Positions 17,486 through 26,244 of a stretch of DNA of 64,000 nt are shown here, in pieces; the stretch's first letter is position 1; each line of letters starts with the position of its first letter. Both the position numbers and the translations under genes were made by a program. This stretch comes from Pseudomonadota bacterium (GTDB taxonomy: Bacteria > Pseudomonadota > Gammaproteobacteria > Burkholderiales > Burkholderiaceae_C): positions 1 to 64,000 of the forward strand of contig JAJZUV010000006.1 in the NCBI GenBank assembly GCA_021848345.1, written 5' to 3'. The notes under the pieces were generated by a model, which saw only the letters and a program-made list of their open reading frames with translations, was not told where the DNA came from and searched no databases.

Positions 17486-18306
17486 GGTTGCACGTCGACC
17501 GCGAGGTTCTGCCCGGGCTGCTGCTCCAGCACCAGGCGGCCCGGCTCGCCGCGCGCCAGGCGCTGCAGAAGGCTCAGCGAGCGCGCCGTCGGAATGCCGC
17601 GGCGCAGCGCCTCGAGTTCCGGCTGCGCCAGCGTGTGCGCGGGCTCGTCGGTGAAGGCGGCGGCCGCGTCGACGGCGATGCGCGCGGTCGACGACGGGCC
17701 GGCCGCCCGGCCCAGCAGCAGGGCCACCCCGAAGCCGTCCGCGATGGGCCTGACGCTGCGCAGCGGTTCCGGGTATTCGGTGTCGCAGGCCAGCAGCAGC
17801 ACGTCCTCGCCGCTGGTGCTCAGTTGCACCAGGGCCTCCAGCAGCCCGGCGTTGAAACTGGCATCGTGCGGCGCGCACAGCACCGCCGAGGCGGCCATCG
17901 AGCCGGTGGCGATGCCCCAGTAGCCCGAGGCCGCGTTGTGCACCGAATTGTGGAACCGGGTGGGGGAGATCAGGCGGTCGTCCGAGGCCAGGGCCTCGCA
18001 CAGCGCATGGCAATTGGCGGCGTCGCCGCTGGAGGCCGCGAACACCGTGCGCAGGTCCGCCGCGTCGCGCCGGGCCATGGCCAGAGCCTGGGCGCCGGTG
18101 GCCAGCGCCAGCTTGACCGCGGCGGTGGCGCGCCGCCGCTCGGCCGGCGGCAGCCCCTGCGGCGGCGGGAATTCGGTGCGCGCCGGCCGGTAGGCGGCCT
18201 CGCCGCGCAGGATCGCGGCCGCGCCCGGCCAGTCGGACAGGCCCGGCCCCAACAGCCCGACGCCGTCGATCCAGGCCTGCAGCGGCCGCGCCTGGGGGGT
18301 GTTCAT
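17479..18306 (-). CDS. Ketosynthase-like chain-length-factor protein without catalytic Cys
   Basis: This 275-residue protein aligns with the N-terminal half of ketosynthases (Ketoacyl-synt_2 type). The segment TRFHNSVHNAASGYWGIATGSMAASAVLCAPHDASFNAGLLEALVQL replaces the usual active-site ACASS with GSMAAS, so it cannot form the acyl-cysteine. In aryl-polyene synthesis such a partner forms a heterodimer with an active ketosynthase, like chain-length factors of aromatic type II PKS. Its ATG overlaps the ketosynthase stop (ATGA), a sign of stoichiometric co-translation. It is much shorter than the 421-residue partner. Confidence 0.82.
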   Translation of the reverse strand: MNTPQARPLQAWIDGVGLLGPGLSDWPGAAAILRGEAAYRPARTEFPPPQGLPPAERRRATAAVKLALATGAQALAMARRDAADLRTVFAASSGDAANCHALCEALASDDRLISPTRFHNSVHNAASGYWGIATGSMAASAVLCAPHDASFNAGLLEALVQLSTSGEDVLLLACDTEYPEPLRSVRPIADGFGVALLLGRAAGPSSTARIAVDAAAAFTDEPAHTLAQPELEALRRGIPTARSLSLLQRLARGEPGRLVLEQQPGQNLAVDVQPC

Positions 18307-19568
18307 GGGCCGACGCTCCTCGCTGCGCGCGCCATCCACGCATCGCCGCGACCCAGCACGAGGGAGCAGTTGGTGCCGCCGAAGCCGAAGGAATTGCTCA
18401 TCGCGAAGTCCAGTTCGGCGTCGCTCGCGTCGAGTCGATAGCCCAGCGCGCCGGCGATGGCCGGGTCCGGCTCGCGCGTGCCCGGGCTGGCGGGCACGAA
18501 GCCCTGGCGCAACGCGAGCAGGCAGATCACCGCCTCCAGTCCACCGGCGGCACCCAGGGTGTGCCCTGTGGCCCCCTTGGTGGAGTTGCAGACCGTACCG
18601 GGCTCGAACAGCGCGCTCACGGCGCGGCTCTCGGCCATGTCGTTGCTGGGCGTGGCCGTGCCGTGCAGGTTGACGTAGTCGATGTCGGGCGCGCGCATGC
18701 CCGCCTGGCGCAGCGCTTCCTGCATGGCCAGGCGCGCGCCGAGGCCTTCCGGGTGGGGCGAGGACATGTGGTACGCGTCGCTGGACTCGCCGCAGCCCAG
18801 CAGCAGCACGTCGTCGTCGGCCGGGCGCGCGGGCACGCGCTCGAGCAGCGCGAAGGCGCCCGCCTCGCCCAGCGACAGGCCCTTGCGCGCGGGGTCGAAG
18901 GGTCGGCAGGGCTCCTGCGACAGCAGCTCCAGCGCGTGGAAGCCGTACAGCGTGGTCAGGCACAGGGAATCCACGCCGCCCACCACCGCGCAGTCGATCA
19001 GCCCGGCCGCGATCATGCGCTGCGCGGTGGCGAACACCTTGGCACTGGAGGAACAGGCGGAGGAGATCACGAAGCTCGGCCCGCGCAGTTGCAGGCGCCG
19101 CGCCACGAAGTCGGCCAGCGAGGCGTTGCTCTGGGTGCCCTCGTACCAGAAATCCGCGGGCAGGGCGCCCCGCGCGTCGCGGCGCCGGTAGGCCAGCTCG
19201 GTCTGCAGGATGCCCGAGGTGCTGGTGCCGACGAACACCCCCACGCGCTGCGCGCCGTGGCGCGCGGCGGCCTGCTCCACCGCCTGCGCGAAGCCGTCCT
19301 GGCGCAGCGCAAGTTCGGCCAGCCGGTTGTTGCGGCAGTCGAACCCGTCCAGTCCGCGCACCGGGGCGTCGTCCAGGTTCACGGCGTCCACGCCGGGCAC
19401 CTCGCCGATCCAGGTGGGCAGGTCGACGATGTCGAAATCGCAGGGCTTGAGCCCGCTGCGCCCGGCGCGCAGCGCGGCCGCGTGCGCCGCCAGGCCGTGG
19501 CCCAGGCAACTGGTCGCGGTGGCGTGCGCGAGGCGCAGGGGCGCAAGCGGAAGGGTCGGACGGTCCAT
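18303..19568 (-). CDS. Beta-ketoacyl-ACP synthase (APE ketosynthase, ApeO/ApeR type)
   Basis: The 421-residue thiolase-fold enzyme has the complete Cys-His-His set: Cys172 in FVISSACSSSAKVFATAQR, His in NLHGTATPSNDMAES, and His in KGATGHTLGAAGGLEAV. The C-terminal SNSFGFGGTNCSLVLGR is also conserved. It condenses malonyl-ACP with the growing aryl-polyenoyl chain, probably with the chain-length-factor protein encoded immediately downstream. The start at 19568 lies 35 bp after the deacetylase stop, one of the few non-overlapping junctions in the operon. Confidence 0.9.
   Translation of the reverse strand: MDRPTLPLAPLRLAHATATSCLGHGLAAHAAALRAGRSGLKPCDFDIVDLPTWIGEVPGVDAVNLDDAPVRGLDGFDCRNNRLAELALRQDGFAQAVEQAAARHGAQRVGVFVGTSTSGILQTELAYRRRDARGALPADFWYEGTQSNASLADFVARRLQLRGPSFVISSACSSSAKVFATAQRMIAAGLIDCAVVGGVDSLCLTTLYGFHALELLSQEPCRPFDPARKGLSLGEAGAFALLERVPARPADDDVLLLGCGESSDAYHMSSPHPEGLGARLAMQEALRQAGMRAPDIDYVNLHGTATPSNDMAESRAVSALFEPGTVCNSTKGATGHTLGAAGGLEAVICLLALRQGFVPASPGTREPDPAIAGALGYRLDASDAELDFAMSNSFGFGGTNCSLVLGRGDAWMARAARSVGP
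18311..18327 (-). repeat. GCGCAGCGAGGAGCG repeat, copy 2
   Basis: A variant of the GCGTAGCGAGGAGGG element, here read within the last codons of the ketosynthase gene and just before the ATG of the chain-length-factor gene. It serves as the ribosome-binding region for the latter. Confidence 0.4.
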
Positions 19569-19603
19569 GATGCCCTGCTACTGTAACCAAGCTGCGGCCT
19601 CGC

Positions 19604-20485
19604 TCAGGCGTGGCCCTCGGGCGGCACCGGCAGCGCCACCGCGCGAAGCGAGCGTTCGCGCAGCAGCGCCAGCAGGTCGGGCAGCACCCGCAGCACCACC
19701 GCGCCGTCGTGGCTGCCGGCGGCGCCATGGCCGTCGTGCAGCAGCAGGATGTCGCCGGCGGCCAGGCCGCGGCTGAGCCGGCGCAGCACCCGCGCGGGGT
19801 CGCGCTCGCGGGTGTCGAAGCCGCGCCGGGTCCACGAGGCCAGGCGCAGGTCCGCATCGAGCAGCGCCGGCCAGCACCAGGGGTTGCGGAACCCTGCCGG
19901 GGCGCGGAAGTAGGTCGGCGCCACGCCGGTCGCCGCCTGGATCAGCGCCTGCCCGGCGGCCAACTCGGCGCGATAGCCGCGCGGGCCGAGCAGCGCGAAG
20001 TCATGTCGGTGGCGCGCAGAATGGTTTTCCACGCGGTGGCCGCGGCGCACGATCTCGCGCGCCAGTTCCGGGTGGCGTGCCACCCGCGCGCCGATGCAGA
20101 AGAAGCTGGCCTTGGCGCCGTGGGCGTCCAGCAGGTCCAGCACCGCCGGGGTCACCCGCGGCTCGGGGCCGTCGTCGATGGTGAGAGCGACCTCGCCGCG
20201 CGCCGCGTGCGCCGGCGGCAGGCGCGTCAGGTTCGGGCCCAGCAGCCGGGTGCGCGGCGTCAGACTCAGCGCGGTGACCAGCGCGTGGCTGCCCAGGGCC
20301 GCGCCCAGCGCCCACGGCCAGGCCGCCGGCGCGGCCAGCACGCCGGCCAGCGCGGCCGCGTGCACACCGCCCACGCCGAGCAGGATCGGCGGCACGCCGG
20401 CCAGACCCCGGCGCGGCGCCCGCGTCGCGGCCCCATGCGGGCCCGGCCCGCCGGCTGCGGGTTCCTGGGGCGGGCGCCTGCTCAC
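19604..20485 (-). CDS. NodB-homology polysaccharide deacetylase within the APE operon
   Basis: The 293-residue protein starts at GTG 20485, overlapping the exporter stop (GTGA). Two hydrophobic N-terminal segments (about residues 28-70) anchor it in the membrane. The NodB domain follows: motif 1 ALTIDDGPEPRVTP with Asp104/Asp105, motif 2 HSARH with His155 and His159 as metal ligands, then YFRAPAGFRNP and the C-terminal ILLLHDGHG. The family removes N-acetyl or N-formyl groups from sugars using a divalent metal. In this operon it probably exposes an amine on a sugar of the aryl-polyene lipid, an inference from context. It is not one of the usual APE genes. Confidence 0.82.
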   Translation of the reverse strand: MSRRPPQEPAAGGPGPHGAATRAPRRGLAGVPPILLGVGGVHAAALAGVLAAPAAWPWALGAALGSHALVTALSLTPRTRLLGPNLTRLPPAHAARGEVALTIDDGPEPRVTPAVLDLLDAHGAKASFFCIGARVARHPELAREIVRRGHRVENHSARHRHDFALLGPRGYRAELAAGQALIQAATGVAPTYFRAPAGFRNPWCWPALLDADLRLASWTRRGFDTRERDPARVLRRLSRGLAAGDILLLHDGHGAAGSHDGAVVLRVLPDLLALLRERSLRAVALPVPPEGHA

Positions 20486-22860
20486 GCCGCTCCCCCATGG
20501 TCGTCCTCGGACAGCGCGGCCGAGAACACCAGCGCCAGCAGAGCCCCCGGGGCGACCGTCGCCCCCAGCGAGGTCAGTACCGGCACGCCCGACAGCAACA
20601 GCGGTCCGAAGCCGGCCACCGTGCCGAGGTTGGCGAACACCAGCGAGGCCAGGGTGCGCGGCGTGACGCCCCCGTGCCGCTGGCCGCGGTCGAAGAACAG
20701 CGCGTAGTTGGACCCCGCGGCGATGACCAGCATCATGCCCACCAGATGCAGCAGGTTGAGCTGCTGGCCGAGCAGCACCAGGCCCGCGGCCACCACCACG
20801 ACCGCCGCCAGCAGCGGCGCGAGCACCCGGGCCACGCGGCGCGCGGATCGCAGCGCCAGCAGCAGCAGCGCGGCCATGCCGAGCACCCCGGCCAGCGACA
20901 GCCCGATGGCGGTGCGCAGGTAGCGCCGGTACAGCTGGTTGCTGGTCGCGCCCAGGTCCACGACGACGGCCCCGCTGCCGCGCAGCGCCTCGCGCACGCG
21001 CTGCAGGTCGATGGGCGCGCCGGCCGGTGCGCGCAGCGGCAGCAGGGCCGTCCAGGCGCCGTGCCGGTCGCGCAGCAGCATGCCGTCCAGCGCCAGCGCG
21101 AAGGAGCTGTGCGCCAGGTCCGCGCGCGTGAGCAGCGGGGCATGGCGCGCGGCCTGCACGTCGGTCACGAAGGGCCGGAACCGCTCGGCCTTCACCGGCA
21201 GCCCCTTCACCGCGACGCGCAGGGCGGCCTCGAGGCGGGCGGCGTCGGGCAGCGCGGCCTGGCGCGCGCGCTGGGTGCGCGCGCTGGGCAGGTAGCGCGC
21301 GGGGCTGTCGAAACCGCCGATCAGCCCCCGCTCGCGCAGGGTTCGCAAGCGCGGGGCCAGCGTCTCCGTCGCCTCCAGCACCGCTTCCTGGGAGGCGCCG
21401 CGCACGGCCACCAGGTCGCCGGAGTCGGAGGCGCCGATCTGGGCTCGCAGCGTGGCGTCGGCATCGAGCATGGGCTGGGGGATCGGGCTGAGCGCGCCCA
21501 GGCGGTCGTCCCACACATGGTGGCGTTGCGCCAGCAGCAACGCGGCCGAGGCCAGCACCAGCAGCGCCAGCGGCCGTCGCAGGCGCCGCAGCGCGCGCAC
21601 GCCGCGCTCCAGGCGCCGCCCGGCGCCCGACAGATCGCGCACCGCCAGGCCTGGCGGCATCAGTTCGGGCAGCACGAAACGCGTGACCAGCGCCGCCGCG
21701 AACACCCCGACCATGGAATAGGCGCCGATCTGCGCCAGCCCGGGGAAGTCCGAGAGCAGCAGGCTGGCGAAGCCGATCATCGAGGTCAGCATGCCCAGGC
21801 GCACGGTGGGCCAGAAGCGCCGCACCCAGGCCAGGCGCGCGGCGCGTGCGTCGGCGGGGGCCTCGGCTTCGCCCTCCGGGCCCGACTGCACGAACAGGTA
21901 GATGGAGTAGTCCACCGCCTCGCCCATCAGCGCGGTGCCGAATCCCAGCGTGATGCCCTGCACCACGCCGAAGCCCAGGCCCACCGCCGCGGTGGCGAAG
22001 ACGATGCCGGTGAGCACGGGCAGCAGCCCGAGCAGCAGCGCGATCGCCGAGCGGTACACCACCAGCAGCAGCGCGACGATCAGGGCCGCCCCGAGCAGGC
22101 TCACGCGGGTCACCGCGTGCTCGATCACTCCGCGCGAATAGGTGGCGAACACCGCCGGCCCGCTGACCACCAGCGAGGCCCCGGCGGCCGTCGGGCCCAG
22201 GGCGTCGCGCTCCTGGGCAAAGCCGGCGCGCAGCACGCGCAGCGCGGCCTGCTGGGCATCGATGTCGGTGCCCGAGGCGCGGGTGATCGCCAGCAGCAGC
22301 GCACGCGCGCCGTCCGGCGAGGCCCACACGCCGTCCAGGCGCCGCGGCTGCGCCGGCGGCTGGACGGCGCCGAGAAAGCGCAGCGTCGCCCCGGTCGGAT
22401 CCGCGGGCAGCAGGGACTTGAGGCTGTCGCCCAGCGGGCCGGCCAGTTGCGCGATGGATTCGCCGATGGCACGGTGCAGCGCGGCGGCGCTGAAGGCCCC
22501 CGCGTCGGTCGCCGGGCTCAGCAGATAGCGATGGGCGAAGGCCAGCGCGAAGTCCTCGCCGCCGCGGTCCGTTCGGCCGTTGCTCACCGAGGCGAAGTCC
22601 GGCGACGCGCGCAGGCGCGTCGCCAGGCGGGTCGAAAGTTCGGCCCGAACCCCCGGCGTGGCGCCGTCGATGCCCACCAGCAGCACGCGCGACACCAGGC
22701 CGTCGCGCAGCTGTTCGACCAGCACGCGCTGGCTCGCGTCGGGGGCGTGCGGCAGGAAGGCGGACATGTCGGCCGTGAAGCGCGCGCGCAGCGCCAGGCC
22801 CAGCGCGATGCCGAGCAGCGCCACCCAGGCCAGCACGATGGCCGCGCGCCTGCGGTTCAC
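20482..22860 (-). CDS. MMPL/RND-type exporter of the APE cluster
   Basis: The 792-residue protein has the RND-like plan of two six-helix halves separated by periplasmic loops. After the first span (AAIVLAWVALLGIALGLAL) comes a loop of about 220 residues. Then a membrane block with LLLVVYRSAIALLLGLLPVLTGIVF and the conserved GEAVDYSIYLFVQ (Asp-Tyr-Ser), a second loop, and a final block with LHLVGMMLVIAAGSNYALFFD. MMPL proteins move lipids or polyketides across the inner membrane; here the cargo should be the aryl-polyene lipid (ApeM-type role). GTG 22860 overlaps the LolA-like stop as GTGA. Confidence 0.87.
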   Translation of the reverse strand: MNRRRAAIVLAWVALLGIALGLALRARFTADMSAFLPHAPDASQRVLVEQLRDGLVSRVLLVGIDGATPGVRAELSTRLATRLRASPDFASVSNGRTDRGGEDFALAFAHRYLLSPATDAGAFSAAALHRAIGESIAQLAGPLGDSLKSLLPADPTGATLRFLGAVQPPAQPRRLDGVWASPDGARALLLAITRASGTDIDAQQAALRVLRAGFAQERDALGPTAAGASLVVSGPAVFATYSRGVIEHAVTRVSLLGAALIVALLLVVYRSAIALLLGLLPVLTGIVFATAAVGLGFGVVQGITLGFGTALMGEAVDYSIYLFVQSGPEGEAEAPADARAARLAWVRRFWPTVRLGMLTSMIGFASLLLSDFPGLAQIGAYSMVGVFAAALVTRFVLPELMPPGLAVRDLSGAGRRLERGVRALRRLRRPLALLVLASAALLLAQRHHVWDDRLGALSPIPQPMLDADATLRAQIGASDSGDLVAVRGASQEAVLEATETLAPRLRTLRERGLIGGFDSPARYLPSARTQRARQAALPDAARLEAALRVAVKGLPVKAERFRPFVTDVQAARHAPLLTRADLAHSSFALALDGMLLRDRHGAWTALLPLRAPAGAPIDLQRVREALRGSGAVVVDLGATSNQLYRRYLRTAIGLSLAGVLGMAALLLLALRSARRVARVLAPLLAAVVVVAAGLVLLGQQLNLLHLVGMMLVIAAGSNYALFFDRGQRHGGVTPRTLASLVFANLGTVAGFGPLLLSGVPVLTSLGATVAPGALLALVFSAALSEDDHGGAA

Positions 22861-23498
22861 GGCCGGGACAGTTCGTGAATGCGCATCCACGAGCGATCGC
22901 CATCGGCCTGGAACACGGCGATCTCGTGGACCGAGGCTTCCGAGCCGCTGACGTCGATCTCGCTGACCCGCGCGCGCGCCGCCGGAAGGCGCGGCACCAG
23001 CACCAGGGTCCAGCGCGCGCGCTCGCCCTGCAGGCGCGTGCGGTAGGCCCGCTGCAGCCCGGCGAGATCGCCGACCAGGGTGGCGCGGATGCCCTCGACC
23101 AGCGCGCCCACCGCCGGCGCCTGGTCGAGGTCGAACTGGCGCGACCTGCCGTCGAGTTCCACGCTGACCTGCCGGCCCCGCACCACCAGGCGCTGCTCGC
23201 TGGGTTCGAGGGTGTGCATTTCCAGCATGTCCGGTGCCGCGAAGCGCAGGATGCCGGAGGATGTCACGGGCGCATCCAGCATGGCCACGGTCTTGGTCTC
23301 GCGAAACCGTGCCTCGCCGGATTTGCGCGCGGCCATCAGGCGCATCAGGGCGGCCAGGTCCCAGGGCGCGGCGCCCAGCGCCGGGGTCCCGCCCAGCGCC
23401 GCCAGCGTGGCCAGCGCCAGCCCGGTCAGCACGCCGCGGCGCCGAGGGCGCCAGGTCGGGCGCGCAGGGCCGCGATGATGGGGATCGCGCCGGCTCAC
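22857..23498 (-). CDS. LolA-like outer-membrane lipid carrier protein (ApeL type)
   Basis: The 213-residue protein begins at GTG 23498, overlapping the acyltransferase stop (GTGA). A basic stretch and hydrophobic signal segment (GVLTGLALATLAALGGTPALGAAPW) predict periplasmic export. The mature part has the LolA pattern: ARFRETKTVAMLDAPVTSSGILRFAAPDMLEMHTLEPSEQRLVV, followed by VELDGRSRQFDLDQAPAVGAL. LolA-like proteins of APE clusters are thought to carry the pigment lipid through the periplasm to the outer membrane. It sits directly before the MMPL exporter gene, supporting a joint transport role. Confidence 0.83.
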   Translation of the reverse strand: MSRRDPHHRGPARPTWRPRRRGVLTGLALATLAALGGTPALGAAPWDLAALMRLMAARKSGEARFRETKTVAMLDAPVTSSGILRFAAPDMLEMHTLEPSEQRLVVRGRQVSVELDGRSRQFDLDQAPAVGALVEGIRATLVGDLAGLQRAYRTRLQGERARWTLVLVPRLPAARARVSEIDVSGSEASVHEIAVFQADGDRSWMRIHELSRP

Positions 23499-24427
23499 GG
23501 CCGCGCCTCCGGGGCCGGCGCGGCCCGCGCCGAGGCCCAGAAATCGAAAAAATTGAACCAGTTGAAGGGCGCGGCGCGGCAATGCCCCTCGAGCAGGTCC
23601 ACGTAGGTGTCGAGGGCCCGGTCCAGCGCGGCGGCGCGCGCGCCGCGCTCCACGCCGGAGAAGTCCGCCAGCGGCTCGAACACCACCTCGTAGCGGTTGT
23701 CGCCGCGGTACATGCCGGCCATGAACACCACCGGTCGGCGCAGCAGCGCGGCGATGCGCAGGGGTCCGATGGGCCATGCGGCCTCGGCGCCCAGGAATTC
23801 CCGGCGCGCTGTCGCGTCCTCGTGCAGGGAGCGGTCGGCGAGGATGCCCACGATGCCCCCGGCGTCGAGCGCCTCGTTGACCCGCAGCATGGAGTCGGGC
23901 TGTCCCAGCGCGATGATGCCCTGTTGGGCTTGCGGGTTGACGGCGCGCAGCGCGGCGTTGATCTTGCGCGCGTTGTCCGGATACATGAGCAGGGAGACCG
24001 ACAGCCCCCGCAGCTGGCCCACCGCGCGCAGCACCTCGAAACTGCCGAAATGCGCGCCCAGCAGCAGCGCCCCCCGACCCTGCGCGACAGCCGCCTCGAC
24101 ATGCTCGGTGCCGCGGGCGCGGATGTCGAACAGGTCGGCGCGCTCGTGCAGCAGGAACACGCGGTCGTGGATGGTCGAGGCGAAGGTGTGGATGTGCGCG
24201 AAGCGGTCGCGCCAGCGCGGCCGGCGGCCGAGGGCACGCTCCAGGTAGGCGTCGGAGGCGCGGCGCGCCCTGGGCGCGCAGACCAGGAAGTACAGGCAGA
24301 TGCCCACCAGCACCACACGCGCCGGGCGGCGACCCAGGCGCAGCGAGATCCAGGTCATCAGACGCAGCATGGAGACGTTGCTGCGCTCGTGGTCGCGGGT
24401 CCACGAGGCCGGGCGCCGGCCGATCAT
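23495..24427 (-). CDS. LpxL/HtrB-like lipid acyltransferase of the APE cluster
   Basis: The 310-residue protein has an N-terminal membrane anchor (VVLVGICLYFLVCAP) and the lipid A acyltransferase motif LLLGAHFGSFEVLRAVG (HX4D/E) at about residues 123-139. Further down are GGIVGILADRSLHEDA and the C-terminal FNWFNFFDFWA typical of this family. It probably transfers an acyl or aryl-polyenoyl group from ACP to a lipid-linked acceptor at the inner membrane. In other APE clusters this domain is joined to a GT2 domain (ApeJ type); here the GT2 is at 15443. Start ATG 24427, preceded by two copies of the GAGGAGGG repeat. Confidence 0.83.
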   Translation of the reverse strand: MIGRRPASWTRDHERSNVSMLRLMTWISLRLGRRPARVVLVGICLYFLVCAPRARRASDAYLERALGRRPRWRDRFAHIHTFASTIHDRVFLLHERADLFDIRARGTEHVEAAVAQGRGALLLGAHFGSFEVLRAVGQLRGLSVSLLMYPDNARKINAALRAVNPQAQQGIIALGQPDSMLRVNEALDAGGIVGILADRSLHEDATARREFLGAEAAWPIGPLRIAALLRRPVVFMAGMYRGDNRYEVVFEPLADFSGVERGARAAALDRALDTYVDLLEGHCRAAPFNWFNFFDFWASARAAPAPEARP

Positions 24428-24550
24428 GAGAGAGCCCTCCTCGCGGCGCTCCGGACAGCCCTCCTCGCTACGCTCGACTCCCCGAGGGAGTGGAGCGCCG
24501 CTTCGGAGCGGCCGCGCGCGGCGCTCCGGCCTACCTTCCTCGCTACGTTC
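24428..24550 (-). repeat. Intergenic array of three GCGTAGCGAGGAGGG-type repeats
   Basis: Plus-strand copies CCCTCCTCGCGGCGCTC (24435-24451), CCCTCCTCGCTACGCTC (24459-24475) and CCTTCCTCGCTACGTTC (24534-24550) fill most of the gap between the dehydratase-like and acyltransferase genes. Between them lies an imperfect GGAGCGCCG/CGGCGCTCC inverted pair that could form a stem on either strand. It is the longest gap in the operon and the only one with three copies. The last copy starts inside the TGA stop of the gene at 24549-24863. Confidence 0.55.
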
Positions 24551-24863
24551 ATGGCTGCTCGCCCGACGCGCGCGCCGGCGCGAACCGGCCGCTGGCGACC
24601 ACGCGCGCGTCTTGGCGCACCTCGAAGGCCGCGCGCGTTCCGGGTTCGCCGTGCACGCTCAGGGCTTCGCCGGGGCGCACCATGCCTGTGAACTTCACGC
24701 TTTCGATGCGCAGTCCGAGCGCGCCCGCCGGCGTGGTCTCGCACAAGGCGTGCACCGCCGCGTCGAGCAGCAGCACGCCGGGCAGCAAGGGGTTGCCGGG
24801 GAAGTGCCCGTCGAAGGCCGGATGATCCGGCGCGTAGGGCCCGAGCGGGGTTTCAGTCGTCAT
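24549..24863 (-). CDS. FabA/FabZ-like hotdog protein of the APE cluster (ApeI type)
   Basis: The 104-residue protein has the short hotdog core DHPAFDGHFPGNPLLPGVLLLDAAVHAL, with the dehydratase His in GHFPGNPLLPGV. A second half follows with LRIESVKFTGMVRPGEAL and a beta strand VVASGRFAPA. It is the second dehydratase/thioesterase-like protein of the cluster and would work with the dehydratase at 16973 on the beta-hydroxyacyl-ACP intermediates. The start at 24863 overlaps the ligase end by 11 nt, so translation is coupled. Confidence 0.8.
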   Translation of the reverse strand: MTTETPLGPYAPDHPAFDGHFPGNPLLPGVLLLDAAVHALCETTPAGALGLRIESVKFTGMVRPGEALSVHGEPGTRAAFEVRQDARVVASGRFAPARASGEQP

Positions 24864-26220
24864 CGTCGCAGGCCTCGGCGGATGCGCCGTGCCGCAGCGC
24901 CAGCGCGGCCAGTTCCGCGCGCGGCAGCTTGCCGGTGGCGTTGCGGGGCAGTTCCCGCAGCAGCGCCAGCGGCCGCGGCAGGAAGGCGGGGTCGATGCGC
25001 TCGCGCAGCGCCTGGCGCAGCGAGCGCGCGCTCAGGCCCGGCGCGACCACGAAGGCCATGAGCCGGTCCACGCCCTGCCCGGGGCCGCTTTCGGGTGCGA
25101 AGAAGGCGCCGTCCAGCACGCCCGGGATGCTGCACAGCTGGTGGTTCAGGTGCGCCAGCGAGCTGCGCTTGCCGGCCACGTTGACCATGTCCGCGCCGCG
25201 CCCGTGCAGCCGGAAATCGCCGCCGCCCAGGGGTTCGATGACGTCGTGCATCGGGGTCGGCGCGGCGAGGTGACCGCCCGAGGCCATCGCCAGGCCTTGG
25301 GCCTGCGGCACCAGCGCGACCCCGTCCAGCAGCGTGAAGGCGTCGCCGCGCGAGGTGCGGCGGGTGGCGATCTGCCCGGTTTCGGTGGAGCCGTAGATCT
25401 CGACCAGCGGGGCGTCGGTGCGCGCCTCGACCTCGTGCGCCAGATCCGTGGAAAGCGGTGCCGTGGCGCACAGCACCAGGGCCAGCGGGGGGATGTCCAG
25501 GCCACAGGCCAGCAGCGCCCGCAGGTGCACCGGCGTGGACACCAGCAGGCGCGGCGCCGGCACGCGGGCAAGCTCGTCGACGATATCGGCAGGGTAGAAG
25601 GGGTGCGCCGAGCTCAGCGCCAGGTCGCCGTGCAGGGCCATCAGCAGCGTGGACTCGAAACCGTACATGTGCTGCGCCGGCACCGTGCCCACCAGCGTGG
25701 TACCCGGCGGCAGGCCCAGGCGCTCGCGGCCCGCGCGGATGCAGGCCACCAGCGAGCCCCAGGTCTTGTCGTGGGGCACCGGCGCGCCGGTGGAACCGGA
25801 GGTGCAGACCTTGGCCACCACCCGCCGCGCGGGGATGCGCGGCATGGGCATCGGCGCTGCCGAGTCGCCCTGCGCGGGCGCTTCGGGGTAGCGCAGGCGC
25901 GGCAGGTCCAGTTCCGTGCCGCCCGCGCCGTCGACCAGCGCGAACAGGTCGGGCAGGGTCTCGCGCAGCCGGCGCACGGCGTCGGGGGTGCGCGTGGACG
26001 GCAGCACCGTGATCTTGTCCCGCACCGCGGCCGCGGCGAAGCCCACGGCCACGTGGTAGCGGTCCTGGCAGGCGTTGAGCACGTGGGCTCCGTCGGGCAG
26101 GGCGTGCGCCACGCGCGCCGTGTCGGCCAGGAACTCGGCCACTCGGATCGGCCGCCCCGCGCGCCAGGCGACGACGGCCCGCGGGTCGTCCCGCGACAGC
26201 AGGGGCAGCGTGTCGGTCAT
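24853..26220 (-). CDS. AMP-forming acyl/aryl-ACP ligase starting the aryl polyene (ApeH type)
   Basis: The 455-residue ANL-family enzyme contains the phosphate loop VCTSGSTGAPVPHDKTW (residues about 138-154), the A5 core EIYGSTETGQIATRR, the hinge region DFRLHGRGADMVNVAGKRSS, and the catalytic lysine in RNATGKLPRAEL near the C-terminus. In the studied APE pathway the corresponding enzyme activates 4-hydroxybenzoate and loads it on an ACP. No aromatic-acid synthesis gene is visible in the window, so the starter probably comes from general metabolism. The C-terminus ends in an acidic CDDDD tail. Confidence 0.87.
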   Translation of the reverse strand: MTDTLPLLSRDDPRAVVAWRAGRPIRVAEFLADTARVAHALPDGAHVLNACQDRYHVAVGFAAAAVRDKITVLPSTRTPDAVRRLRETLPDLFALVDGAGGTELDLPRLRYPEAPAQGDSAAPMPMPRIPARRVVAKVCTSGSTGAPVPHDKTWGSLVACIRAGRERLGLPPGTTLVGTVPAQHMYGFESTLLMALHGDLALSSAHPFYPADIVDELARVPAPRLLVSTPVHLRALLACGLDIPPLALVLCATAPLSTDLAHEVEARTDAPLVEIYGSTETGQIATRRTSRGDAFTLLDGVALVPQAQGLAMASGGHLAAPTPMHDVIEPLGGGDFRLHGRGADMVNVAGKRSSLAHLNHQLCSIPGVLDGAFFAPESGPGQGVDRLMAFVVAPGLSARSLRQALRERIDPAFLPRPLALLRELPRNATGKLPRAELAALALRHGASAEACDDDD

Positions 26221-26227
26221 GGATAGG

Positions 26228-26244
26228 CCCTCCTCGCAGCGCTC
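26228..26244 (-). repeat. GCGCTGCGAGGAGGG repeat, copy in the ligase leader
   Basis: On the minus strand GAGCGCTGCGAGGAGGG overlaps the TGA stop of the membrane-protein gene and provides the ribosome-binding site for the ligase ATG at 26220. It has the same layout as the copy at 24534-24550: stop codon, repeat, gap. Confidence 0.45.

Noticed and set aside
20497-22878. A 793-codon plus-strand frame across the exporter gene
   Set aside because: It has Gln/Arg/His-rich low-complexity content and no motif. The minus strand has clear MMPL exporter features with matching start-stop overlaps.
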